Assembly: GCF_002263515.1 (NCBI RefSeq)
Contig: NZ_CP022752.1
Location: 3,038,001-3,102,000 of the forward strand
Direction: 5' to 3'
DNA length: 64,000 nucleotides
DNA from: Actinopolyspora erythraea
Lineage (GTDB): Bacteria > Actinomycetota > Actinomycetes > Mycobacteriales > Pseudonocardiaceae
The position numbers were made by a program, and so were the translations under genes. Under the pieces are notes generated by a model, which searched no databases, had not been told where the DNA came from, and saw nothing but the letters and a program-made list of their open reading frames with translations. Shown in pieces: positions 1 through 7,980 of this stretch. Position 1 is the stretch's first letter; the number at the start of each line of letters is the position of its first letter.

Positions 1-122
1 CCACTGGGCCCGCGGTGTCCAGCGAGGACATCCGACGGGTGTGCGACATCATCCGGCTCGCCGCCACCAACGGCGAGCTGATCAACGCGCGATGGGACCA
101 GAGAACGCGCAGCGGTTCATGA
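1..122 (+). CDS. eryCIV: C-terminal end of EryCIV-type sugar aminotransferase (partial)
   Basis: An open frame enters from the left edge (codons in phase with base 3) and stops at TGA 120-122. Its roughly 39 residues read like the last helix of a DegT/DnrJ/EryC1 PLP-dependent aminotransferase (pattern EDIRRVCDIIRLA ... G.LINARW). In the known erythromycin cluster eryCIV, the aminotransferase making dTDP-4-amino-4,6-dideoxyglucose for desosamine, lies immediately before eryCV, as here. The identity rests mostly on gene order because only the tail is visible; no catalytic residue is in the window. Confidence 0.7.
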   Translation, partial: TGPAVSSEDIRRVCDIIRLAATNGELINARWDQRTRSGS

Positions 123-159
123 CGACCCGCGCCACAAGTGCCAGGAGGTTCGCTCCCCG

Positions 160-1629
160 ATGAACACCACTCGTACCGAAACCACCCAGGAAGTGGGGAT
201 CGCCGACGCGGCACGTCCGAACATCGCCCGGCAGGAGATCGTACGGGCGCTGAGCTCGGAGGTCTCCCGTCTCACCGGCGCCGGTGAGGACGACGCCGAT
301 GTGCACGCCGTCCGGCTCGCCGACCTCGCCGCGCACTACGGCGCACACCCCTTCACGCCACTGGAGCAGACGCGTACGCGATTGGGACTGGACCGCGCGG
401 AGTTCGGCCACCTGCTCGACCTGTTCGACCGTATTCCTGAGCTGAGCACCGCGGTGGAGCACGGCCCAGCGGGCAAGTACTGGTCCAACACGATCAAGCC
501 GCTGGACGCCACCGGTGCGCTGGACGCGGCGGTCTACCGCAAACCGGCGTTCCCCTACAGCGTGGGCCTGTACCCCGGCCCGACGTGCATGTTTCGCTGC
601 CACTTCTGTGTGCGGGTGACCGGCGCCCGCTACGAGGCCGCCTCGGTGCCGACGGGCAACGAGACGCTGGCCGCGATCATCGACGAGGTGCCGACGGAAA
701 ACCCGAAGGCAATATACATGTCCGGCGGCCTGGAGCCGTTGACCAACCCCGGCCTCGGCGAGCTGGTGTCGCACGCCGCCGGACGCGGTTTCGAACTCAC
801 CGTCTACACCAACGCGTTCTCCCTCACCGAGCAGACGCTGAATCGCCAGCCCGGGCTGTGGGAGCTGGGCGCGATCCGCACTTCCCTCTACGGGCTGAAC
901 AACGACGAGTACGAGACGACCACCGGCAAGCGCGGCGCGTTCGAACGCGTCAGGAAGAACCTGCAGAACTTCCTGCGAATGCGCGCGGAGCGCCAGGCTC
1001 CGATCCAGCTCGGCCTCAACCACATCATCCTGCCGGGCCGCGCCGACCAGCTTACCGACCTCGTGGACTTCATCGCCGAGCTCAACGAGTCCAGCCCGGA
1101 ACGGCCGTTGGACTTCGTAACGGTGCGAGAGGACTACAGCGGCCGCGACGACGGACGACTGTCGGAGTCCGAGCGTACCGAGCTGCGAGAAGGCTTGGTG
1201 CGGTTCGTCGACTACGCCGCCGAACGGACCCCGGGCATGCATATCGACCTGGGATACGCCCTGGAAAGCCTGCGGCGAGGCGTGGACGCGGAGCTGCTGC
1301 GCATCCGGCCGGAGACGATGCGGCCCACCGCTCATCCCCAAGTCGCGGTGCAGATCGACCTGCTCGGCGATGTCTACCTCTACCGCGAGGCGGGTTTCCC
1401 GGAGCTGGAAGGGGCCACCCGTTATATCGCGGGCCGGGTCACCCCGTCGACCAGCCTGCGGGAGGTGGTGGAGAACTTCGTACTCGAGAACGAGGGCGTA
1501 CGACCCCGGCCGGGCGACGAGTACTTCCTCGACGGCTTCGACCAGTCGGTGACCGCGCGGCTCAACCAGCTCGAACAAGACATCGCCGACGGGTGGGAAA
1601 ACCACCGCGGCTTCCTGCGCGGAAGGTGA
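160..1629 (+). CDS. eryCV: EryCV/DesII radical SAM dTDP-4-amino-4,6-dideoxyglucose deaminase
   Basis: A 489-residue radical S-adenosylmethionine enzyme, close to the length of DesII. The [4Fe-4S] motif is Cys143-x3-Cys147-x2-Cys150 (CMFRCHFC), followed by the glycine-rich SAM-binding stretch YMSGGLEPL. DesII/EryCV deaminates dTDP-4-amino-4,6-dideoxy-D-glucose to the 3-keto sugar, the C-4 deoxygenation step of desosamine synthesis, in the cytoplasm. ATG 160 is preceded by AGGAGG at about 142-147. It follows the eryCIV tail by 37 bases and leads eryBVII by 7 bases, so the three are probably co-transcribed. The order eryCIV-eryCV-eryBVII-eryK matches the erythromycin cluster. Long open frames on the opposite strand are GC-codon shadows. 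Confidence 0.93.
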   Translation: MNTTRTETTQEVGIADAARPNIARQEIVRALSSEVSRLTGAGEDDADVHAVRLADLAAHYGAHPFTPLEQTRTRLGLDRAEFGHLLDLFDRIPELSTAVEHGPAGKYWSNTIKPLDATGALDAAVYRKPAFPYSVGLYPGPTCMFRCHFCVRVTGARYEAASVPTGNETLAAIIDEVPTENPKAIYMSGGLEPLTNPGLGELVSHAAGRGFELTVYTNAFSLTEQTLNRQPGLWELGAIRTSLYGLNNDEYETTTGKRGAFERVRKNLQNFLRMRAERQAPIQLGLNHIILPGRADQLTDLVDFIAELNESSPERPLDFVTVREDYSGRDDGRLSESERTELREGLVRFVDYAAERTPGMHIDLGYALESLRRGVDAELLRIRPETMRPTAHPQVAVQIDLLGDVYLYREAGFPELEGATRYIAGRVTPSTSLREVVENFVLENEGVRPRPGDEYFLDGFDQSVTARLNQLEQDIADGWENHRGFLRGR

Positions 1630-1636
1630 ACCGGAG

Positions 1637-2239
1637 TTGCGAATACGTGAGCTGGCGGTGTCGGGCGGTTTCGAGTTCACTCCCGCCCCGAAGCGAGACC
1701 GGCGGGGGACGTTCGTCTCACCGCTGCAGGACGAGGCGTTCGTGGGCGCGGTGGGCCACAGGTTTCCCGTCGCACAGATGAACCACATCATCTCCGACGT
1801 GGGCGTACTGCGCGGGCTGCACTTCACGACCACCCCGCCGGGACAGTGCAAGTACGTCTACTGCGCGCGCGGCCGGGCGCTCGACGTCATCGTCGACATC
1901 CGGGTCGGCTCACCGACCTTCGGGAAGTGGGACTCGGTGGAGATGGACACCGAGCACTACCGGGCGGTCTACTTCCCCAAGGGCACAGCGCACGCCTTCC
2001 TCGCGCTGGAGGCCGACACCGTAATGTCGTACCTGGTCAGCACGCCGTACGTGGCTGAGCACGAGCAGGCGATCGACCCGTTCGATCCCGCACTGGGGCT
2101 GCCCTGGCCGAAGACCACGGAACTCGTGCTCTCCGAACGCGACACCGCGGCAGTGGACCTGGAGAGCGCCCGGCAGCGCGGGATGCTGCCCGACTACGCC
2201 GACTGCGTCGACGAGGAGGGCGCCAGCACCGGCAGGTGA
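1637..2239 (+). CDS. eryBVII: EryBVII dTDP-4-keto-6-deoxyhexose 3(5)-epimerase
   Basis: A 200-residue cupin-fold epimerase of the RmlC family: the N-terminal ELAVSGGFEFTP, the RRGTF loop, the LRGLHF motif with the catalytic histidine, and the YFPKGTAHAFLAL strand are all present. In the erythromycin pathway EryBVII epimerises the 4-keto sugar en route to L-mycarose. The start is TTG 1637, the only start that keeps the family N terminus; GGAAGG at 1620-1625 lies about ten bases upstream. The 3' end overlaps the convergent eryK by 46 bp, so the last residues are encoded antisense to the hydroxylase C terminus. Confidence 0.9.
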   Translation: MRIRELAVSGGFEFTPAPKRDRRGTFVSPLQDEAFVGAVGHRFPVAQMNHIISDVGVLRGLHFTTTPPGQCKYVYCARGRALDVIVDIRVGSPTFGKWDSVEMDTEHYRAVYFPKGTAHAFLALEADTVMSYLVSTPYVAEHEQAIDPFDPALGLPWPKTTELVLSERDTAAVDLESARQRGMLPDYADCVDEEGASTGR

Positions 2240-3387
2240 CGGGTCCCGAGCACGATCTGGTCGAAGTGGCGCAGGCGCTCGTCCGCGCGGTCGACGGTGA
2301 GTCTGCCGAATCGGGAGATGATCTCCTCCAACGCCACGCGGTTCTCCAGCCGCGCCAGGGGCGCTCCGAGGCAAAAGTGCACGCCGTGGCCGAAGGAGAG
2401 CTGCGCGGCGCCGCCGGACCCGCGCGACGGGTCGAACCGGTCGGGGTCCGCGTGGACGTCGGAGTCGCGATTGGCCGAGAGCACCCAGACGTTGACCATG
2501 ACGTCGGCCGGTATGGGCACCCCCGCGACCTCGGTCGCCCTGGTCGTCGTGCGCTGCATCTGCGGGAAGGGCGGGCGGTAGCGCAGGACCTCCTCGAGGA
2601 TCGCCGGGATCCTGCCGGGATCCTCGGCGGCTACCCTCCAGTACTCCGGGTACTCGTCGAGGGTGCGCACGACGTTGCCGAGCAGGACGGTCGTGGTGAT
2701 GTGGCCGGCCAGCAACAACGCGGTGGAGAAGTTGGCCGCTTCCTCGTCGTCGAGTACACGCCCATCGACCTCGGCCATCACCAGGCGGGAGATCAGGTCG
2801 TCACCGGGTTCGGAACGCCGCTCGGCGCAGCGGTCCTTCAGGTACTTGGTGAGCGGGTTGAGCACCTCCGCGATCCGCTCGGCCAGCGCCGGGTCGGTCG
2901 GGTCATCCATCTGGATATCGACGAGGGCGCCCGACCAGTCGCCGAACTGCTCATGATCCATCGCCGGCAGTCCCAGCAACTCCGCGATGATCGTGACCGG
3001 TAACGGGAACGCGAGCACATCGACGAGGTCGAAACTCTCGTCGGCATCTTCGAGCAACGAGCGGGTGACCTCGCGGATGCGGGGTTCGAGGTCGGAGATG
3101 CTACGCGGGGTGAAGGCACTGCTGACGACCTTGCGCAAGGCGCGGTGCTCCGGCGGATCCATCTCGTGGATCATGCCCGGCGTCGGGTTCGCACCCTCGA
3201 TGACGCGGTTGGGATCAGAGGAGAACGTGGCGGTGTCGCGCAGCACCGACTGGACATCGGCGTGGCGAAAGACGTGCCAGACGCCGTACTGGTCCTGCCA
3301 CACCGGCTGCTTCTCGCGCATCGTGCCCAGCCAGTCGAGGAGTGCTGTTTCGTCGGCCATACCGGGGACTTCGTCGATAGTGGTCAA
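2194..3387 (-). CDS. eryK: EryK-type cytochrome P450, erythromycin C-12 hydroxylase
   Basis: Class I bacterial P450 with I-helix AGHITTT (about residues 227-233), K-helix ExxR (EEVLRYRPP), and heme-binding FGHGVHFCLGAP with the thiolate Cys339. Its recalled likeness to S. erythraea EryK (CYP113A1) is very strong through the whole protein, including TTIDEVPGMADETALLDWLG at the N terminus. EryK hydroxylates C-12 of erythromycin D (giving C). The start is TTG at 3387: reading the minus strand, GAGGAG sits four bases before it and gives 397 residues, the known EryK length; an upstream ATG at 3423 would add 12 residues lacking this signal. It converges on eryBVII with a 46-bp overlap and has its own promoter side facing the IS-rich flank. 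Confidence 0.93.
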   Translation of the reverse strand: MTTIDEVPGMADETALLDWLGTMREKQPVWQDQYGVWHVFRHADVQSVLRDTATFSSDPNRVIEGANPTPGMIHEMDPPEHRALRKVVSSAFTPRSISDLEPRIREVTRSLLEDADESFDLVDVLAFPLPVTIIAELLGLPAMDHEQFGDWSGALVDIQMDDPTDPALAERIAEVLNPLTKYLKDRCAERRSEPGDDLISRLVMAEVDGRVLDDEEAANFSTALLLAGHITTTVLLGNVVRTLDEYPEYWRVAAEDPGRIPAILEEVLRYRPPFPQMQRTTTRATEVAGVPIPADVMVNVWVLSANRDSDVHADPDRFDPSRGSGGAAQLSFGHGVHFCLGAPLARLENRVALEEIISRFGRLTVDRADERLRHFDQIVLGTRHLPVLAPSSSTQSA

Positions 3388-3626
3388 GATTCTCCTCGCA
3401 CAGCAGGGTTTCTCCGTCGCCAAGCACGAACCGTGATCTTGAGCTTAGTCACGCGCCGGACGGGGTGTCGAGACTTCCGCGGCAACGGCGGAAACGGTCA
3501 ATATGGCGTCGAGCCCGACGCGGTGCGGCGTCGCTCCCACCGGGACCGCCACCTCCATCGCGTCCTCGACGAGGCCGAGATCGGGCGCTCGCTCCGGTGC
3601 CGGGTCGAACGGCATGGCCTGGCTAG

Positions 3627-4633
3627 GGGCTGTTTAAGAACGGGCCCTGGTGTGTGGAAGTAGGGCGGTCTCCGGTAGAGGGATCAACGACCAAGAAGAT
3701 CAACATCTATCCGGAGACCTCGGTGGGAAACGTATCGGTCGGCGCGCGTAAGGACTTGACGGACCGACAGTGGCAGGCGTTGCAGCGCGTGTTGCCGCCT
3801 CGTTCCGAGGTGGGACGTCGCCCGACATGGACACGGCGCCAGTTGCTGGACGGGATCCGGTGGCGGGTGCGGGATGGAGCTCCCTGGCGGGACGTGCCGG
3901 AACGTTACGGGCACTGGCTCGATCTACCAGCTGTTTCGTCGCTGGCAACAGGAGGGCGTGTGGCCCTGGATCCTCACGATGCTGTGGTCCTGGGCCGACC
4001 GGGCAGGGCTGGTCGACTGGCAGGTATCGGTCGATTCCACGATCAACCGAGCCCACCAGCACGCCGCCGGCGCCCGTCGCTACCCCGAGGGCAGGTCGAA
4101 CCGCCCGGCGCCGAACCGGCCGGCCACGCGCTGGGCCGGTCTCGAGGCGGGTTCACCACGAAGATCCACCTGTCCTGCGAACAAGGACGCAAACCGTTGT
4201 CACTGGTGATCACCGCCGGTCAACGTGGTGACAGTCCCCAGATGCCGGCTGTGCTGGACGCGATCCGGCTGCCCCGGCTCGACCCCGGACGAGCACGCAC
4301 ACGCCCACAGCGGGTCCTGGCCGACAAGGCCTACTCCTCCCGAGCCAACCAGGACTACCTGCGTACGCGGGGCAGCGCGGCCACGATCCCGACCCCCGGA
4401 GATCAAGCCGCCCACCGCCGGCCCGCGGCTCCACCGGCGGCCGCCACCTGCCTTCAAACTCCACCATTACCGGCAACGCCACGCCGTCGAATGCGGCATC
4501 AACCAGCTCACACACCACCGGGCCATCGCCAGCCGCTACGACAAACTCGCCGTCCGCTGCGAAGCCACCCCGCAGGTCGCCACCATCGACATCTGGCTAC
4601 GTAACCTCACCAACATCAATTCCTAAACAGCTC
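3627..4633 (+). mobile_element. IS5-type insertion sequence with CTAG target duplication
   Basis: The element is bounded by imperfect 14-bp terminal inverted repeats: GGGCTGTTTAAGAA at 3627-3640 and the complement of GAGCTGTTTAGGAA at 4620-4633 (12 of 14 match). Both sides are followed directly by CTAG (3623-3626 and 4634-4637), a four-base target duplication typical of part of the IS5 family. Length is 1,007 bp with one transposase region. The intact duplication suggests fairly recent insertion, yet the transposase reading frame is broken. It lies in the outer flank of eryK. Confidence 0.85.
3720..4626 (+). pseudogene. IS5-family transposase, frameshifted
   Basis: The N-terminal DUF4096-like part (DLTDRQWQALQRVLPP ... 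DGAPWRDVPERYGHW) is in the frame of base 3720. The central DDE segment (DWQVSVDSTINRAHQHAAGA) is in a second frame from about 3915. The LGRSRGGFTTKIHL ... VLADKAYSSRANQDYLR block returns to the first frame, and the C-terminal HAVECGINQLTHHRAIASRYDKLA block is again in the second frame to TAA 4624-4626. One shift could be the programmed frameshift some IS5-group elements use, but three shifts point to an inactive copy. Any transposition now would need a transposase supplied in trans. Confidence 0.8.
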
Positions 4634-4637
4634 CTAG

Positions 4638-4709
4638 CGGCCCGCCCACCAGCGTCATCGCCGGGTCGAGCTTGCGGCGCACGCCGCCGGAGCAGCTCGA
4701 CACCGACGA
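4638..4709 (-). pseudogene. possible remnant of a drug-ABC-transporter ATPase signature
   Basis: Minus-strand translation just outside the right end of the IS gives CSGGVRRKLDPAMTLVGGP, resembling the signature motif and following helix of DrrA-type antibiotic-export ATPases (SGGMRRRLDLAMTLVG). No matching sequence continues across the IS or further upstream, so at most a short fragment remains. The match is about 20 residues and could be chance. Confidence 0.3.
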
Positions 4710-4868
4710 GTCGGGTTCGGAAGGAAGAACACGGGGAGGAATCGAACGCTTACGGGTGCCGCTGCTGGTCGCGGCATCGGACACGAGCGCGTGACCGGTG
4801 TGAATCCGGTTGAGCCCGCCGCCCGACCAGAGGGGCGTTCAATCCTCTCGGCTCTTCCGCGAAAACCG

Positions 4869-5150
4869 TTACTGGCGGGACTGGCCGCCTTGGGATTGGC
4901 CGCCTTGGGACTGGTCACCACTCTGATCGGGTCCCTGCTGTCCGGGGTTTTGCCGACCTTCTTGACCGCCCTGGGACTGCGATCCCTGCTTGTCGACGAA
5001 ATTCCGGACCTGCTCGGTCCCCTTGGTGATCTTGTCGTGGTACTTGCCGCCGGTCTTCTCGTCGGCGAACGTCGACGCCTTGTCGATCCCCTGCTTGACC
5101 TTGTCGGGGCTCTTGCCTGCGAGCCCCTTCAGCTTGTCCATCATGCTCAT
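4869..5150 (-). CDS. small MT0933-type antitoxin-like protein
   Basis: A 93-residue hydrophilic protein starting MSMMDKLKGLAGKSPDKVKQ, which resembles the MT0933/Rv0909 antitoxin-like family: lysine-rich helix, then a glutamine/glycine-rich tail with repeated SQGGQ units. ATG 5150 is preceded on the minus strand by GGAGAG six bases away; longer in-frame starts to 5210 lack such a site. No partner toxin is visible on either side, so it may be an orphan; members are common as single genes in actinobacteria. Role unproven. Confidence 0.7.
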   Translation of the reverse strand: MSMMDKLKGLAGKSPDKVKQGIDKASTFADEKTGGKYHDKITKGTEQVRNFVDKQGSQSQGGQEGRQNPGQQGPDQSGDQSQGGQSQGGQSRQ

Positions 5151-5829
5151 GTCGATCTCTCCTTCGCCGAGTCGGTGAACGGCCCACTCGAGGGCCTCGG
5201 ACGTTGCCACCGCTCTACCCTGATCACGGGCCGGTTAAACTCGCCGCCCCTTCCACACTCATGAGCGGCCGTGATTACGCCTCGTTATGCCAACGATCCG
5301 CGGAGGCACGGTGTTCCCGAGGGCCTTGGGAGCACGAAGTGGGTACGGAGTGGGTGTTGCGGAAGGGATGGGAACGGAGCGTGCCGAAACCAGGGTATGC
5401 GACGCGACGATCACCTGGCTGCGGCGATCGGCCGATGACGTGCCCGAGAGCTGAGCGTGTCCACGAGCGTCGGTGTGCGAGTCGTGTCCTTGAGTCGACA
5501 CGTCGCGTTCCACCGTCTGATCCCTCCGACGTGAAACCACTGGCCCTTGGCCGATCCGCTGCGAGGACGGCGATTTCACGCGGACGAATTCCCGGAGCGG
5601 GCACGGTAGCCGGGCACGTGGCCTACACGGCGGAGGTACTCGCCCGCGGCCACATCGGCGTGTCCGGAGTCCCAGCACATCGCCCCGTCGGCGGCGTCGG
5701 CGGCGTCGCCGGGCTGCCCCGGAATGGCCGGCCGCCCCGACGCGCAGCTGACACCGGCCGGGGGCTCCGCCTCGCGATCCGGTGATTCCCCCGGAGGTCT
5801 ACCCGACGTTCACTCTCCGACCGAGCTCG
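5151..5829. other. gene-poor stretch between two small genes
   Basis: About 680 bases of high GC without a frame I recognise. On the minus strand a frame ending near 5590 reads plausibly (GDAADAADGAMCWDSGHADV) but has no start with a ribosome site and no known family. It may hold promoters for the antitoxin-like gene and decayed sequence left by the neighbouring insertion elements. Confidence 0.4.
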
Positions 5830-6207
5830 TCAGGATTCGCGACGCGAGTCCCAGGGCAGAGTCGGCTGGAGCACGGCCTCGGCAAGGCCGCGGGCGCGCA
5901 AACCGGTGATCTCCTGGTAATCGGGATCCGCGACCATACGGCTGAACGCCTCCGGGCCGGGGTATCGGACGAGCAGCACCGCGTCCCAATCCTGCCCTTC
6001 CTCGGCAACCAAGGGTGTCGTCCCATCGCCGACGTAGAGGACCTCACCCCCGTAACGCTGCAGCAAGGGCCTCGCCCGCCGCGAGTACTCCTCGTACGAG
6101 GTGCGGCCGTCCGGGGCGAACCGCAGCAGGTTGAGCATCACGAAGGGCCCGTCCGGAACTTCCTCCAGCACGCGTGCGAGATCGTCCCCCGTAGGATCGA
6201 CTGCCAT
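5830..6207 (-). CDS. DUF1330-like small protein
   Basis: A 125-residue protein of the ferredoxin-like dimeric alpha/beta barrel type: PFVMLNLLRF near the N terminus, YEEYSRRARPLLQRYGG in the middle, and WDAVLLVRYPGPEAFSRMVADPDYQEI further on, the usual DUF1330 pattern. Biochemical role in this family is not established. ATG 6207 is chosen because GGGAG stands six bases upstream on the minus strand; the frame extends to 6261 without a better site. It appears monocistronic, with a strong hairpin about 180 bp upstream. Confidence 0.8.
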   Translation of the reverse strand: MAVDPTGDDLARVLEEVPDGPFVMLNLLRFAPDGRTSYEEYSRRARPLLQRYGGEVLYVGDGTTPLVAEEGQDWDAVLLVRYPGPEAFSRMVADPDYQEITGLRARGLAEAVLQPTLPWDSRRES

Positions 6208-6385
6208 CGACAACTCCCTTTCGTAGTCGGACTCTCGTAGCGACAGCACTCGCTGCAGCACGAAGGTCGCCCGAGTTTAGTCGCCGAACACCAATATGCA
6301 TACCGTCCAGTCGGTATGCCCTTCTGGTACCTCGACGCGCGGCTGGTGTCGTCGGGTTCCGGCTGGGGCGGGGCTCCGAACGTGC

Positions 6386-6420
6386 GAGCGTGCTGCGAGA
6401 TGATGACTCGCAGCACGCTC
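6386..6420. repeat. perfect 14-bp stem, 7-base loop inverted repeat
   Basis: GAGCGTGCTGCGAG (6386-6399) pairs exactly with CTCGCAGCACGCTC (6407-6420) across the loop ATGATGA. There is no T-run on either side, so it is not a classic intrinsic terminator, though actinomycete terminators often lack one. It lies between the DUF1330 gene and the IS607 stub and could equally be an end structure of a lost insertion element. Confidence 0.6.
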
Positions 6421-6527
6421 GCTGTTCCGGCGTGGTGCCCGTGTTGTACGGGGGCTGACTCCGTCAGGGGTTGGTAACTGTTCGGGATCATGTGTAAAAG
6501 CATGTCGTTCTGTGCTGAACTGTCCCC

Positions 6528-6746
6528 ATAAAGCTGAAGGAGTGGACGCGCGAGTGGGGCGTTTCGTACCGAACCGCACTGAACTGGTTCCACGCGGGCA
6601 CCCTGCCCGCGCCCGCTCGTCAGCTCCCCACCGGCACGATCCCGGTGGAACCGCCCAGCGTCGATACCGGACGGGTGGTGGCGTACTGCCGGGTGTCCAG
6701 CGCGGACCACTTCCGGGACGACGTCCCGGTCCGGACCGCTCCGTGA
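6528..6746 (+). pseudogene. N-terminal stub of IS607-type serine recombinase
   Basis: Translation from base 6531 gives KLKEWTREWGVSYRTALNW, then FHAGTLPAPARQLPTGTI and GRVVAYCRVSSADH: the MerR-like DNA-binding helix followed by the serine-recombinase start (catalytic Ser in CRVSS) of IS607 TnpA. The frame stops at TGA 6744-6746, losing most of the catalytic domain. The expected ATG is ATA (6528-6530), so initiation also seems lost. No TnpB partner remains. Confidence 0.75.
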
Positions 6747-7244
6747 GAGCGCTCGGCACTCCTCCACCGAGGCCACCCGAGCGCGAGCCGGATCGCCGAT
6801 GCCTTCCACACAGGGCACTCCAACCGTTGCTCGGTCAACAGCGCACTGCGCAACTCCTGGTGGCCGTAGCCCTCGTCGGCGCGCGGCCTGCCGGGTTCAC
6901 CTCGCCGTGCTCCGTGCTGCAAGCGCACCCCTCGGAATCGCTCCGTCCCGCCTCCACACCGCCCGGGCACCCACCGACCGCATCACACCGGCCCACTGAT
7001 CGTCCAGGTGCGACAGAGTCCGAAAGCACGAGGCTCGACGATTTCGACACGACGCAGGTGCACACGTATCCCATGAACGCCTCTCGTTACCAAACGCATC
7101 AAAACCTCGCAAGAGTTTTCATTTTCACATAGCTAGATCAAGAATTTTCAAGATCAATAGCGCCCAGAGCTGCTAGCGTCCCGGGCACAAGATCACGAAC
7201 GACGTTTCCGACAGCGATCACGTCGTGAATTCGAAGGGCTCGGG
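6747..7244. other. intergenic region upstream of the Pfa-like operon
   Basis: No supported gene. The last 100 bases are clearly more AT-rich than the surroundings (around TAGATCAAGAATTTTCAAG at 7134) with a directly repeated GATCAA flanking AAGAATTTTCAA, which makes this the probable promoter and regulator-binding zone of the EF-hand/Pfa operon. The left part is probably decayed insertion-element sequence. Confidence 0.4.
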
Positions 7245-7976
7245 GTGGCTGAAGCACCGAAGGACGACGAAACGACAGAGGTGACGCGCGGGTCGGTACT
7301 GCGCGGTACCGCGGAGGTGGCGGCCGGGTCCGTGTCCGGAATGGTCATGGCGGGCGAGGCAGCCACCGAGTCCAAACCGGACGCGGCGACCAGCATCGCC
7401 GCGGCGGAGCGACTGGCGGCGAACCAGGACTCGTACCTGCGGCGCAAGCAGCTGTGGATGTTCGACGTGCTGGACGACGACGGCGACGGCGCGGTGACGC
7501 CCGCCGACACGATGCAGTTCGCGCACCGCCTCGCACGGCTGACCGGCCACACCGAGGACTCGCCGCGGGCGCAGCAGCTGGAAGCCACGGTGAACCGGAT
7601 CTGGCACGCGCTGGTGGTCAAACCCGCGTGGGTACCGGACCCGGAACGACTGGACAGGGAGCAGTTCGTCACGGTGATGGCGAACAGCGTGGCGGAGACG
7701 CCGGACAAGACGCTGCAGTACATCGGCGTGGTCACGAACCTGGCTTTCGCGATGGCCGACGAGGACAACGACGGACGGGTCACCCGGGACGACGGACTCC
7801 GGCTCGTCACGGAGGTGCTGCGCGTGGAGCGGGAGCACGCCGAGCACGCGTGGTCGGTGATGGACTCCGACGAGAACGGCTACCTCGGCTACCCCGAGAT
7901 CCTGATGGCGGTCACCGACTTCATCATCAGCATCGACCCGCAGGCACCGGGCAACCTGGCGCTCGGACGCATCTGA
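7245..7976 (+). CDS. EF-hand calcium-binding protein (calerythrin-like)
   Basis: A 243-residue soluble protein with three readable EF-hand loops: DDDGDGAVTPAD near residue 75, DEDNDGRVTRDD near 170 and DSDENGYLGYPE near 210; a fourth, degenerate site lies in between. The layout resembles prokaryotic calerythrin/sarcoplasmic calcium-binding proteins. GTG 7245 starts the frame. The stop is four bases before the PfaD-like gene, so it is the first gene of the Pfa-like operon. A calcium-dependent regulatory or buffering role in lipid synthesis is inference from position. Confidence 0.85.
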   Translation: MAEAPKDDETTEVTRGSVLRGTAEVAAGSVSGMVMAGEAATESKPDAATSIAAAERLAANQDSYLRRKQLWMFDVLDDDGDGAVTPADTMQFAHRLARLTGHTEDSPRAQQLEATVNRIWHALVVKPAWVPDPERLDREQFVTVMANSVAETPDKTLQYIGVVTNLAFAMADEDNDGRVTRDDGLRLVTEVLRVEREHAEHAWSVMDSDENGYLGYPEILMAVTDFIISIDPQAPGNLALGRI

Positions 7977-7980
7977 CGCC

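Noticed and set aside
82..1851. 589-codon minus-strand open frame opposite eryCV and eryBVII
   Set aside because: It mirrors the third-position GC of two recognised genes, has no family similarity, and spans both of them plus the gap between.
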